Positions 9,076 to 18,487 of a stretch of 64,000 bases of DNA are shown here, one piece after another. Source of the stretch: Clostridium cellulovorans 743B (GTDB taxonomy: Bacteria; Bacillota; Clostridia; Clostridiales; Clostridiaceae). The notes under the pieces were generated by a model. It was given only the letters and a program-made list of their open reading frames with translations. It searched no databases and was not told where the DNA came from. The stretch lies in assembly GCF_000145275.1 (NCBI RefSeq), contig NC_014393.1, positions 4,898,001-4,962,000 of the forward strand, written 5' to 3'. The number at the start of each line of letters is the position of its first letter. Positions within the stretch are counted from its first letter, which is position 1. The position numbers and the translations under genes were made by a program.

Positions 9076-9407
9076 TTGTTTATATTCAATTACTCTTAAC
9101 TTTCTTGAACTTCAACACATCTTATTTTAATATTAGTGGGAAATTTTTTCTCAAGAAAATTAAATTTTAGACGAAATACTTTTAACCTGACATAAAAAAA
9201 TTAATTAGTTACTAAACTGAGCATTTACTAGTTAATTAATTTATTTATCACCATAAGGACTAAGAAATAGTAGCCTCAATGAATAGTTATAACTTAATTA
9301 GTTCACCCTAAAAAAGCTACTCTTATATTAAACAAACTTAGTAACATAGCCACTATATAAACACTAATTATTTATATGAAGATTTTAAAATTACGGAGAT
9401 ATATATT
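9076..9407 (+). other. Leader region of the YesM-type kinase gene
   Basis: About 330 AT-rich bases. An AAATTAATTA / TAATTAATTT inverted repeat occurs at about 9196-9243. Promoter elements for the kinase gene must lie here, but no convincing -35/-10 pair stood out. No open frame is present. Confidence 0.3.
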
Positions 9408-11183
9408 ATGGATAATAAAAAAGGAATTACTAGAAAAATAGCTTTGGCATTTGGTTCAATGACTATAGCATTAACCTTAATACTAACTTCTATATGGTAT
9501 AGGGATACCACTAGAGTAGTAACAGATTTAGTTGAAACATATACCTATAAGCTTTTAGAAGATTCAAATAATAGCTTTGAAAACACCTTAACAAATAATC
9601 AGTATTTGACCTCAATAATGGCATTTAATAACTCTACTATTATGAAAATATTAGAAGAAAACCTTGAAACACAAGATAAGACAACTATCTTTAATAACAA
9701 TATAAAAATGCATGAATACCTGACGCAAATGATTACCAATAACTATGATATTTCCGGTATACAAATCATGGATTCTAAAGGTAGGATATATACAGAGGGA
9801 AATGGCAGAATGCTTAGCGAAGCCAGTGTCCGAGCTTATTTCAACAATAAAAATTTGAAAGATAATATTGTAAAAATACAGGTAAACTCGGCTTACGATC
9901 TAAATACAATTTCAAAAACTAAAACAAATGACGTAATTTCTTATATAGCTAAAATCAGAAAGGGCGATAAAAACCTTGGAATTATTGTAGTTAATTGCAC
10001 ATATGAACTTATAAATTCAAAACTCGGTTCTCAATTTCCTACTAATAGCAGTGTATTTATGGTTGATGGGGATAATAAAATTATTTATAACAACAATGAT
10101 GCATCAACTCTTGGTGATAACATAAGTAGCACTGATTATAAGGGAGTATTGAACAAAATTCCTTATAATAACGGTTATTTTCTTCAAGAAATAAACGGCG
10201 AATCTATGTTTGTAGTCTATTACAAATCTAAATTTACAAAATGGATTACTTTTGCCTTAGTTCCTGAAAGTAGTTTGCTACAAAAATCCTCTAGCGCAAT
10301 TCGAAACACCCTGAGCTACTCAGTAATTCTGCTTATAGTCTCATTAATTATTGCAATAGTCTTATCCTACTCTATAAGCAAAAACATACACAGACTAAGA
10401 AAAGGAATGGAAAAAATTAAAAACGGTGATCTAACAACTAAAATAATAATTAACTCTAACGATGAAATAGAAGACCTGAGCATTACCTTTAATAATATGA
10501 TGGATCAAATAACTACTTTGCTTCAAGATATTAAAACTCAAGAGATGAAAAAAAGATTATTAGAAATAAAAACTTTACAATCACAAATTAATCCTCATTT
10601 TGTTTCTAATACTCTTCATACTATTAAATGGCTATCTGATACCCAAAGGATAGATAATATAAGTAATCTAACTAACTCTATAATAGAATTATTAAATGTA
10701 AGTATGGGCAAAACTAATGAATTCATAACTATTGAAGAAGAATTCCAATATATTAAACATTATATAAACATTGAACAATATAAATACTATGACAATTTGA
10801 ATGTTGTTTTTAAACTATCCGATGAAATTATGCACTATAAAATTCCAAAACTTTTACTTCAACCAATAGTAGAAAATGCTATAATCCATGGTATAGATCA
10901 AGCTGAAAAGGATGGCATAGTATTATTACAAGGCTTCCTAAAGGATGATTTAATCTACATTACTGTTGAAGATACGGGTGTGGGAATGGATCAATCTACT
11001 ATCGATAAACTCCTTCATAATACGGAGCATAAAGGTCGTCTTAACAGCATTGGTCTTAAAAATATAGATGACAGACTTAAATTATATTACGGAAACGACT
11101 ATGGTATAAACATTGTAAGTGTTCTTGGCAACTTTACTAGGGTTGAAATAACAATCCCAGTAACAAGCCAAACAGAACAATAG
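9408..11183 (+). CDS. YesM-type sensor histidine kinase (module A)
   Basis: This is a membrane sensor kinase of 591 residues. One membrane helix lies near residues 10-30, then an extracellular sensor region of about 270 residues, then a second helix near 300-320, a HAMP linker (RLRKGMEKIKNGDLTT), a His-kinase domain with the phospho-acceptor His in INPHFVSNTLH, and an HATPase domain with N-box VENAIIHG and G-box EDTGVGM. It presumably phosphorylates the regulator at 3675 and senses either the sugar or the loaded binding protein. It lies at the end of the transporter module and is separated from it by a terminator. Confidence 0.92.
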   Translation: MDNKKGITRKIALAFGSMTIALTLILTSIWYRDTTRVVTDLVETYTYKLLEDSNNSFENTLTNNQYLTSIMAFNNSTIMKILEENLETQDKTTIFNNNIKMHEYLTQMITNNYDISGIQIMDSKGRIYTEGNGRMLSEASVRAYFNNKNLKDNIVKIQVNSAYDLNTISKTKTNDVISYIAKIRKGDKNLGIIVVNCTYELINSKLGSQFPTNSSVFMVDGDNKIIYNNNDASTLGDNISSTDYKGVLNKIPYNNGYFLQEINGESMFVVYYKSKFTKWITFALVPESSLLQKSSSAIRNTLSYSVILLIVSLIIAIVLSYSISKNIHRLRKGMEKIKNGDLTTKIIINSNDEIEDLSITFNNMMDQITTLLQDIKTQEMKKRLLEIKTLQSQINPHFVSNTLHTIKWLSDTQRIDNISNLTNSIIELLNVSMGKTNEFITIEEEFQYIKHYINIEQYKYYDNLNVVFKLSDEIMHYKIPKLLLQPIVENAIIHGIDQAEKDGIVLLQGFLKDDLIYITVEDTGVGMDQSTIDKLLHNTEHKGRLNSIGLKNIDDRLKLYYGNDYGINIVSVLGNFTRVEITIPVTSQTEQ

Positions 11184-11222
11184 TTAATATGATTATTTCA
11201 AAAACATTATTATTTCTACAGA

Positions 11223-11264
11223 AAAAGCTACACAGCCTTACTTTCGTGAGACTATGTAGCTTTT
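11223..11264. terminator. Bidirectional terminator between kinase and PBP genes
   Basis: AAAAGCTACA pairs with TGTAGCTTTT, and the inner bases also partly pair around a TTTCG loop. T runs flank both sides, serving the two convergent genes. Confidence 0.75.
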
Positions 11265-11356
11265 ATATTTTATATAGGTTTACTACTACTCTACATTAAA
11301 TTCATGCATTATTTATACATTTACTGTAGGTTTCTATTCAGAATATATATACGCTT

Positions 11357-13384
11357 TTATTTAGCAAAGTAATAATCTAAAACTTTCTTTTGTCCATCTA
11401 ATACGAAGTGACTACCACCTTTACTTTTTACATTTTCCATCATCGTAGCCATAACTAACTTAGGATTATCTGTATTCATAACTACAAACCAGCCATTCTC
11501 CTCTGCATTCGTATCATTAGCATCCTTTTTAAGCTCTGCAGTTCCTGTTTTACCAGCAAGAGAAACTCCAGGTATTTGTATGCTGTGTGCTGTTCCACTT
11601 GGTTCTTCTATTACAGCTTTCAAATCGTCAGCTAAAACCTTAGCATTTGCAGCTGATATAAGATTTTCCTTCCAAACCTTTGGTTGCTTGCTTTCAATGG
11701 TTGGTGACATTATTTTACCATCATTTACAACAGCACTATACATAAGTGTAAGTTGAAGTGGTGTCATAAGCACCTGACCTTGACCATAGCTGCTATCTGC
11801 AAGAGCTATGTCATTCTTTAAGCTGCCATCTGCTGATATCTGTGACGCTACTATTGGATAATCTATAGGAAGTTCTTCCCCTATTCCAAAAGCTTTTGCC
11901 TTTTCTATAAAAGCGTCTTTGCCAAGCTTAAGGGCTACTTGAGAGAAATAAATATTATCTGAATATACAAAAGCATCTTTCAAAGTGACTGGTGCCCCTG
12001 TATCTGTTACTCTTGTAACTTTATAATCTCCCCAGCTTGCATTTGGTTGCCACTGAGTTCCTGAAATACTTAGCGCTTCTTCTGGATTTATTGCAGACTT
12101 TTCAAGACCTGCAATAGCTGTGAAAAGCTTAAAGGTTGAACCTGGTGCATAACTTTTCTTAAATCTATTTTCAAATTGTGCATCCTTTGCTACATCCCAC
12201 TTAGCTTTTGTTGTTTGAGTTACATAAGTAGTGAAGGAATTAGGATCGAAAGATGGTGAGCTTACCATAGCTAAAACAGCACCTGTTTTTGGATCTATAA
12301 CCGTAGATGCTCCTTTTTCACCATTCATACTTTCATATATTTTCTTTTGCAACTCAGAATCAATAGAAATAGTTATCTTTTCCCCATCCTTTGGTTCTGT
12401 CTTTGCAATATCAATCTTACTGTTGTCGCTCTCTCTTGAAATATATATGTGTGCTCCGTCTTTTGCCTTTAATCTATCTTCATAAACCTGTTCTAAGCCT
12501 CTTTTACCAATCAAGCTAGTTTCTGTATAACCTTTATCTTTATTAGCTTCTAACTCTTCTGCTGTTACATTACCTATGTAACCAATTAAAGCTCCAAAAG
12601 CTTCTCCGCCATTATAAGTTCTACCATTCTTATCTTTCTTTATTACTCCATCAATCGCTAAAGCTGCAGATATTTTTTCTCTCTCAGTAGAATTTACTGT
12701 TACTATCGGTACAAAATATTCAGGGTTAGTATTTGCTGCAAGCTTTTCTGTTATATCATTAGGGTTGATATCAAGAATTTTAGCAAGTTGCTCTGTATTT
12801 GCTGCTTTATTAGCTTCATAATTCTTAGGATAAATACCTATCTGTGTTACTGTACTATTAACTGCAAGACCATTTCCTTTTGCATCATATATTTCTCCAC
12901 GCTTGCCTTCTAAGGTGTCTATTCTAACCTTATCCCCTTGAACCATCTGTGGAAAAATCATTTTTTCATCCCAGTTAATAAGCCAGTTGCTTTTCTTATC
13001 AACTTTTTCCTTAACTAAATTAGCAGTATAACCTTCTATTTTAATATCACCAGCAGCAGTTTTCATATCTATTGAAAAAGGAATACTACTCTTGTCCTTT
13101 TCATTCTTATTCTCATTTTCGCTGTCCACGGTGATTTCTATAGTTTCTGCCTCTATTCCACTATATATTTTTGTATATCTTTGTACAAAATCTTCTTTAG
13201 ATACATATCCTTTTGCTTCCGTTGAAAGCATTTCATACATAGCTTCATAATCTTTATTTTGCCAGCTTTCTTTGTATACCGCAAAGGTATCTGCTGCACT
13301 TTTTTCCTTAGAACATCCACTTAAAACCAACATTGCAATAGCAAAGATTATAAGTAATAAGCTCTTTATGGATAACTTTCTCAT
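11357..13384 (-). CDS. Lipoprotein penicillin-binding transpeptidase, MecA/PBP3-like
   Basis: This extracellular D,D-transpeptidase cross-links peptidoglycan (675 residues). The lipobox LSGC puts the lipid-bearing Cys at residue 24. Residues 30-145 fit the NTF2-like MecA N-terminal domain, followed by the PBP dimerisation region (KRGEIYDAKGNGLA). The transpeptidase motifs are complete: STFK (Ser416-Lys419), SDN (475-477) and KTGT (612-615). The architecture matches Bacillus PBP3 and staphylococcal PBP2a, a class B group that often has low beta-lactam affinity. Resistance is only an inference. It stands alone, convergent with the kinase gene. Confidence 0.93.
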   Translation of the reverse strand: MRKLSIKSLLLIIFAIAMLVLSGCSKEKSAADTFAVYKESWQNKDYEAMYEMLSTEAKGYVSKEDFVQRYTKIYSGIEAETIEITVDSENENKNEKDKSSIPFSIDMKTAAGDIKIEGYTANLVKEKVDKKSNWLINWDEKMIFPQMVQGDKVRIDTLEGKRGEIYDAKGNGLAVNSTVTQIGIYPKNYEANKAANTEQLAKILDINPNDITEKLAANTNPEYFVPIVTVNSTEREKISAALAIDGVIKKDKNGRTYNGGEAFGALIGYIGNVTAEELEANKDKGYTETSLIGKRGLEQVYEDRLKAKDGAHIYISRESDNSKIDIAKTEPKDGEKITISIDSELQKKIYESMNGEKGASTVIDPKTGAVLAMVSSPSFDPNSFTTYVTQTTKAKWDVAKDAQFENRFKKSYAPGSTFKLFTAIAGLEKSAINPEEALSISGTQWQPNASWGDYKVTRVTDTGAPVTLKDAFVYSDNIYFSQVALKLGKDAFIEKAKAFGIGEELPIDYPIVASQISADGSLKNDIALADSSYGQGQVLMTPLQLTLMYSAVVNDGKIMSPTIESKQPKVWKENLISAANAKVLADDLKAVIEEPSGTAHSIQIPGVSLAGKTGTAELKKDANDTNAEENGWFVVMNTDNPKLVMATMMENVKSKGGSHFVLDGQKKVLDYYFAK

Positions 13385-13635
13385 CTCATCATCTCCTCGG
13401 TAACAATTATATCACCATTCTTTAGTGTTTTCCATTTCTAGCCTAAGATAATGCTATTGAACTTCGATAATTTTTCCATTAGACTATTGATAAAACATCT
13501 TACTTTATTTACCCTTTTATTAGAATTAACCATATATTAATATTGAATACAACTTTAAGAGCTATAGTTATACTAGCAAAGAAAATCATAACTATTATGA
13601 GAATTAACATTAAAACTTTATTTATGGGGGACGTT

Positions 13636-14487
13636 ATGAGTTACAAAATGATTTGCGTAGATATAGATGGCACCATACTAAATGATAAACATAAGCTTAC
13701 AGAAGATACAAAGAAAGCTTTAAAGGAAGCACATGATAAAGGCTTACATGTTGTAATATGTAGCGGTAGGTTATTTAGTGATGCTGAATATTATTCTAAT
13801 TTATTAGGAGTTAATTCTTCAATTGTTGGCTCCAACGGAACTATCATTAAGGATAAGAAAAATGATGAGTTTATTTTTAAGAAGATATTAGGCAAAAATA
13901 CCTGTAGCAAATTACTCAAAATCTTCTCAAAGCACAATATAAAAGCGTCTTTTTACACAACAGACAAGGTATACAGCAGCAACTTTAAGTTTACCCTTAT
14001 ACTTTTCTTAGGTAAGCTAATTGGAGTTGTTAGCAGAAATACAAAACTCAAATATATATTTAATAAAAAACAATGGCAGCAGATGATCGATACAAGCGTT
14101 GATAACATATACAAATGTGAAGTAACCGTCAAGGATATAGATAAACTAAATGCACTTAAGAAGGAACTAAAACAACTACATGATATAGAACTAGTTAACC
14201 AAGCAGCAGATAATATAGAAATTAGCTCAAAAGGAATCACTAAAGGCAGTGCTGTTAAGTTTCTTACAAAATACTATAATATAAAAAAAGAAGAGGTCAT
14301 AACTATCGGTGATAGTGGGAATGATTTACCTATGATTGAATATGCAGGTCTTGGAGTAGCTATGGGAAATGCTTTTGAAGATGTAAAAGAAAGAGCTGAT
14401 TATATTACAGCTTCCAATAATGACAGTGGTGTTGCAAAGGTTATAAATGAATTTGTACTAACAGACCAGCTAAGAAAAATTGTTTAA
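13636..14487 (+). CDS. Cof-type HAD-superfamily phosphatase
   Basis: This is a cytoplasmic phosphatase of 283 residues in the Cof/YidA subfamily, acting on sugar phosphates or similar small molecules. Motif I is DIDGTI near the N-terminus, motif II is the ICSGR segment, and motif III/IV is KGSAVKFL with TIGDSGNDLPMI near the C-terminus. The frame stays open about 30 codons upstream, but the TGGGGGA ribosome site fits the ATG at 13636, where the conserved domain begins. The gene lies alone between a minus-strand PBP gene and a convergent secreted-protein gene. Confidence 0.88.
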   Translation: MSYKMICVDIDGTILNDKHKLTEDTKKALKEAHDKGLHVVICSGRLFSDAEYYSNLLGVNSSIVGSNGTIIKDKKNDEFIFKKILGKNTCSKLLKIFSKHNIKASFYTTDKVYSSNFKFTLILFLGKLIGVVSRNTKLKYIFNKKQWQQMIDTSVDNIYKCEVTVKDIDKLNALKKELKQLHDIELVNQAADNIEISSKGITKGSAVKFLTKYYNIKKEEVITIGDSGNDLPMIEYAGLGVAMGNAFEDVKERADYITASNNDSGVAKVINEFVLTDQLRKIV

Positions 14488-14505
14488 AAATTTAGTTCTT
14501 ATAGA

Positions 14506-14535
14506 AGAACAGCACGTCCTAGGACATGCTGTTCT
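14506..14535. terminator. Bidirectional terminator overlapping a stop codon
   Basis: A 15-bp stem with one mismatch (AGAACAGCACGTCCT) has no loop beyond its palindromic centre. A CTTTTTCTA run follows on the plus strand. It overlaps the last codons of the minus-strand gene ending at 14519. Confidence 0.7.
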
Positions 14536-15781
14536 CTTTTTCTAATATGTATACCCGTTTTCTTGTATATTCACTTTTCCATAAGTCTACCATCACTAAA
14601 TTATCATAGGATTCACCTACACCTTCTATGAGATATTCATTTTTTTCCTCTTCTCTCAATAAATCTATATACTTCTTGGCTTTCATATCATAAATTTTCG
14701 TATTAGAATTATCTCCAGTGCTAAACGTTAAATATTTATCATTAAACAAATTTATGCTGCCGTTATGTCCAGACTCCCACTTAACTTGTTCTGGATCTCT
14801 TATCGGTTCAAAAGCTCTCTTATTAATATCATACAAAACAACTTTTGATGTAAAGCTATAACCGTTATAGTTATACGTCTTACAATTTGATTTAGCAATT
14901 GTAACAGTATCTTCACTTATCTTTGCGTTATTAAAATCTTTCTCATCCTCTGTTGACCAAATAACATCAAATATTCCTGAGTTTATATCATATATATATA
15001 TTTGAGAATCATTAGAATCTATAGAATGTCCACAAAATACAACCTTATCTCCATCAACATCTGGCTCAGAGAAGGTATCTTTATTTATACTGTTACTCCT
15101 CTTAATTTCTTTTAATTCCTTAGTTTTTATGTTATAGCTTTTCACAATATGAATTGTCTCTTTTTTTTCGTTAACTGCATCTATTTTATATACAATATTT
15201 TCACCATCTATATCTATATCATTAGGACTAAATTTATATCCACCACTAGCATAGCTACTATTCTTTTTGCTGTATTGATCTATTTTAATTACTTTACCAG
15301 TATCTATGTTTTTCAAATACATCTTCCACCCTCTTCCATCATTCACTTCACTAATCAATTCTTGACCATCTTCTTCCCAAACTAAATAACCATCATCATA
15401 AGCCACAGTCTTTATATGATTTTTCTTTTTCACTTTGTCAGCTATTAGCTTCATCTCTTCAGTTTTAAAATTATATTCATATATACCCTCTGGTAGGCTA
15501 AATTGATTTTTTACATAATGGCTATCTGAAGTTGTAACAAGTAAACTAGAATCCGTATACTTACATCTGACATCTAAATTTTCTGGAATGGTATAACCTT
15601 CTACTATATTATTTGCCTTATAATATGGATCACTTAAGTCTATCTTCTCTAAAGTTCGATAAGTAGACTCTGTTTGCATCAAAGGATTAAACGGTTCCTT
15701 TTCTAATGCCTTTGTAACTTCTACCAATCCGTATACACCCATAATACATGCTACTACAATAAGTAATATCTTTTTCATCAT
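14519..15781 (-). CDS. Secreted or membrane-anchored TolB/WD40-like beta-propeller protein
   Basis: I do not recognise a named family. The 420-residue protein begins with an uncleaved-type signal or anchor helix (KKILLIVVACIMGVYGLVEV). The rest consists of repeated blade-like units: lines such as IDGENIVYKID, VDGDKVVFCGH, ISEDTVTIAKS and FNDKYLTFSTG recur about every 45-55 residues and alternate with strand segments like IYIYDINSG and VVLYDINKR. This pattern suits a six- or seven-bladed propeller facing outward. The start has a GGAG four bases upstream. It stands alone, convergent with the HAD gene. No catalytic residues can be assigned. Confidence 0.6.
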   Translation of the reverse strand: MMKKILLIVVACIMGVYGLVEVTKALEKEPFNPLMQTESTYRTLEKIDLSDPYYKANNIVEGYTIPENLDVRCKYTDSSLLVTTSDSHYVKNQFSLPEGIYEYNFKTEEMKLIADKVKKKNHIKTVAYDDGYLVWEEDGQELISEVNDGRGWKMYLKNIDTGKVIKIDQYSKKNSSYASGGYKFSPNDIDIDGENIVYKIDAVNEKKETIHIVKSYNIKTKELKEIKRSNSINKDTFSEPDVDGDKVVFCGHSIDSNDSQIYIYDINSGIFDVIWSTEDEKDFNNAKISEDTVTIAKSNCKTYNYNGYSFTSKVVLYDINKRAFEPIRDPEQVKWESGHNGSINLFNDKYLTFSTGDNSNTKIYDMKAKKYIDLLREEEKNEYLIEGVGESYDNLVMVDLWKSEYTRKRVYILEKENSMS

Positions 15782-16302
15782 TTCTCCACACTTCCAGCTA
15801 TGATTATCATAACTAATTCGTAATTAATTTCCTAAATTTATTACTTCTCATATTATTAGCTTATATTATAAAATCTCTGGATTCAAATAAAGTTTTCCTA
15901 AACTTTTTCTAACATGCAATTTTATATAATTACTTACAATCATCATCCTCAATAACTTGGAGTGAGTAATTCAAAAGTAAAAATAAATAGTTAATAGTTC
16001 TGTTAAAATCTAATGAAAAACATTTACATTTGCAGTATTGAAAATTTTTAATCAATATGGTAACATAATTGTAAATAATAGGCGAATATTGTTGATATTT
16101 TCTATTTTGTGTAAAGTTGTGATATTTTAAATTTATATATTAATGATAGTTTTAGGTTTCTTATCTAATTTAGTTTTTATAAATTATCATGTAAGCGTCT
16201 TCTTAATGAAAACCAATCTCTATCAAAAGGTAAATTTTGTACATGTTTTAAATTTTAAGATAAATAAGTTTAATTATTTTACTATTTTTTAGGGGGATTA
16301 AA
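15782..16302. other. AT-rich divergent intergenic region
   Basis: These 520 bases separate two genes for secreted proteins that point away from each other. They must hold both promoters, but there are many AT-rich candidates and none is clearly best. I see no open frame with a ribosome site and no RNA motif. Confidence 0.3.
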
Positions 16303-17535
16303 ATGAATATTAGAAAAAGACTTTTATCTTTTATTTCAGCATCAGCGCTAGTGTTTGTTACTATTGCAGGAGTTTCAGTTTCTGCAACTGGTGCTAATGA
16401 AGTAACTATCAATACTGCTATTGGTTATAATTATCCAATAAAACCTGGAACAGTGGAGTGGTACAAGTTAGGCAATAAACCAGCAAGAGAAAAATCTTGT
16501 CAGATACCAGAAGAAGTTCTAAAAAGTTTGACTACAGATGAGTTAATAGAAACTGTCTTAAATTATCCTTTCCTTATGGATATATATGCTTATGATTCAT
16601 ATCAAAAAGGATTTAATGCTGTCTCCAAGAAATTTAATGGACTAAAAGAATTATTAAAAAGAGAAGATGTTGCTGATAAGCTAATTGCTAAATACAAGAG
16701 TATAGAAGTTGCTGATGATGTAGCTTCAAGTGAAATTTTTGATTTAGCTAGTGTTGAAGTATTACTAAGACAAGATGAAGTTATAAGTAAACTAAATGAC
16801 ACAAGTAAAAATGAAGTAGAAAAAGAAGTAGAAAATAAATATATGCAAAAGAAAGAGCATAAGGATATTTATGGTGCAACCTGTGCTACTAGTTATAAAG
16901 TTGAAGCAGAAAAACAAGCGACCTTATCAACTGAACAGTCAAATACATTAGCAACTACATTAATAGTTAAACCAGCACCTGCACTATCAACTACATTAGT
17001 AGTTGATCAAACAACCACTTTAGCAACTGAAGAAACACCTTCATTAGTAGCCGAACAAACAACTAAATATGTATATACTCCAAAAGGAACACCTGTAGAG
17101 GTTCTCCAACTTGGAGAACTTATGACTAATGCTGAAAAAGTTGAAGCTGATAATTGGGTTAAATCTACATATCCAGGGATTGGTCTTTTAAGATCTGCCA
17201 CTTCAAATTATAATTGCCATTCTTATGCTTGGTATAGCCAAGCTACCAGTAATGTATATTGGATAAATAATCCAACACCTTATATGACAGATGGTAGCTA
17301 TAATTATATGGGTACTGCTAGCGGATATTCTGGAGAAAGAGTATACTATAGCTCACCTGGTAATGAACATTCTGGAATAGTCTATAATCGTATAGCTGGC
17401 ACAATAGGACCTGATGCTTACGGCAATGTAAATGTACTTTCTAAATGGGGAACTTATGGATTAGTGAGACATTCAGCTCAAAACTGTCCATATTACGTAG
17501 GTGGACTAGCTTTACAATTCTATAAGAAAAACTAA
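16303..17535 (+). CDS. Secreted protein of unknown function with C-terminal YNCHSYAW domain
   Basis: This 410-residue protein has a clear Sec signal peptide (hydrophobic core to about residue 28). Residues 45-165 form a helical domain (CQIPEEVLKSLTTDELIETV, later FNGLKELLKREDV) that I associate with uncharacterised Firmicute secreted proteins. Residues 205-255 are a Thr/Ala/Val-rich linker with repeated ATTL and LSTTL units. The C-terminal 130 residues carry YNCHSYAW, then NEHSGIVYN, then LSKWGTYGLVRHS and an NCPYY near the end. The order of Cys, His and a SKWG element resembles papain-like NlpC/CHAP folds, so a cysteine hydrolase acting on the envelope is possible but unproven. The gene is monocistronic. 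Confidence 0.6.
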   Translation: MNIRKRLLSFISASALVFVTIAGVSVSATGANEVTINTAIGYNYPIKPGTVEWYKLGNKPAREKSCQIPEEVLKSLTTDELIETVLNYPFLMDIYAYDSYQKGFNAVSKKFNGLKELLKREDVADKLIAKYKSIEVADDVASSEIFDLASVEVLLRQDEVISKLNDTSKNEVEKEVENKYMQKKEHKDIYGATCATSYKVEAEKQATLSTEQSNTLATTLIVKPAPALSTTLVVDQTTTLATEETPSLVAEQTTKYVYTPKGTPVEVLQLGELMTNAEKVEADNWVKSTYPGIGLLRSATSNYNCHSYAWYSQATSNVYWINNPTPYMTDGSYNYMGTASGYSGERVYYSSPGNEHSGIVYNRIAGTIGPDAYGNVNVLSKWGTYGLVRHSAQNCPYYVGGLALQFYKKN

Positions 17536-17997
17536 TAGTTTCAATTCTTATATTGAAAGTAAATTTAGAAAAAATGAATATTGTTTTAAACTTATTTATC
17601 TTTAGAGAAAATCGCATAATTTAAAAATAGAGATTTTAACCTATAGATTAGCATTGAGAATCCATTGTTTTCTTTAAATAGAAATACATAAAATGAAATT
17701 GTGCAATTTCTCATTTAGACATGTGTCATAGATACCACAGTTAATTCTCAACTTATTCTTTAATTTTATCAAAGCTAATACTAATGTTACCAATGAAAAT
17801 TTTATCACAAGTTCAAGTTTTGAATGTGTTTATCTATAAAAAAAGAAACCTTCTATAATAAAATAAAAATATCATAGAAGGTTTCTTAGTAAAACATTTT
17901 AGCTTAACCATCAGTAAATGTTTCTCTATTTCCAGCATCCTTAATTAGTATGACTATACGCATGCAGCTTATAATTTTATAGACTAACTAATTTTTC
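17536..17997. other. Intergenic region before lspA stop
   Basis: About 460 bases between two convergent genes. A weak TTTCAAT/ATTGAAA hairpin follows the upstream stop. A short imperfect hairpin lies near 17692-17716, and the strong lspA terminator is at 17843-17887. No gene is apparent. Confidence 0.35.
17843..17887 (-). terminator. Terminator of the ABC-F/lspA transcript
   Basis: A perfect 14-bp stem (AAGAAACCTTCTAT) is followed on the minus strand by seven T bases. It lies about 110 bases past the lspA stop. Confidence 0.75.
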
Positions 17998-18465
17998 CTA
18001 TTTTAGCTTAATTTTATCTTGCTCTTCATCATAGAAAAACAATACAAAAATAACCAATGCCACAGATCCAAGAACTACACAAATATCAGCCACATTAAAA
18101 ACAGGGAACACATATGAGCCAAAATGAAACTCAAAGAAATCTGTAACACTTCCTAAAAATAATCTATCAATCAAGTTTCCTATAGCACCACTTAAAATTA
18201 CTGCTAAGGAGATTCTAAATAACTTTTCTTTGTTCTTATATATCATATACGAAAGAACAACTGTTACAATAATAGTAATAGGAATAAAGATATACCCTTT
18301 ATTCTCTAATAAACTCCACGCTATTCCTTCATTCTTGTGATGAGTTATATAGAAAAAATCATTTATAACTGGTATCTTTTCACCAACCTCAACATTATTG
18401 ATGATCATAAGCTTTGAAACTTGATCTAAAGCCACTAAGGCTATTATCATAATAACTAGAAACAT
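17998..18465 (-). CDS. lspA: Signal peptidase II (lipoprotein signal peptidase)
   Basis: This membrane aspartyl protease cleaves prolipoprotein signal peptides before the lipid-bearing Cys. It serves the many lipoproteins encoded in this window. The length (155 residues), four membrane helices and motifs are typical: DQVSK near residue 14, HHKNEGIAWSLL, and the two catalytic Asp residues in GNLIDR (Asp100) and NVADI (Asp127). The start follows TAGGAG. It lies 22 bases after the ABC-F gene in the same orientation, so the two probably share a transcript. Confidence 0.95.
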   Translation of the reverse strand: MFLVIMIIALVALDQVSKLMIINNVEVGEKIPVINDFFYITHHKNEGIAWSLLENKGYIFIPITIIVTVVLSYMIYKNKEKLFRISLAVILSGAIGNLIDRLFLGSVTDFFEFHFGSYVFPVFNVADICVVLGSVALVIFVLFFYDEEQDKIKLK

Positions 18466-18487
18466 ACTTTTCTCCTATATTATAAAT

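Noticed and set aside
13543..13635. N-terminal extension of the HAD phosphatase
   Set aside because: The extra residues are not part of the HAD fold, and the only ribosome site (TGGGGGA) fits the ATG at 13636.
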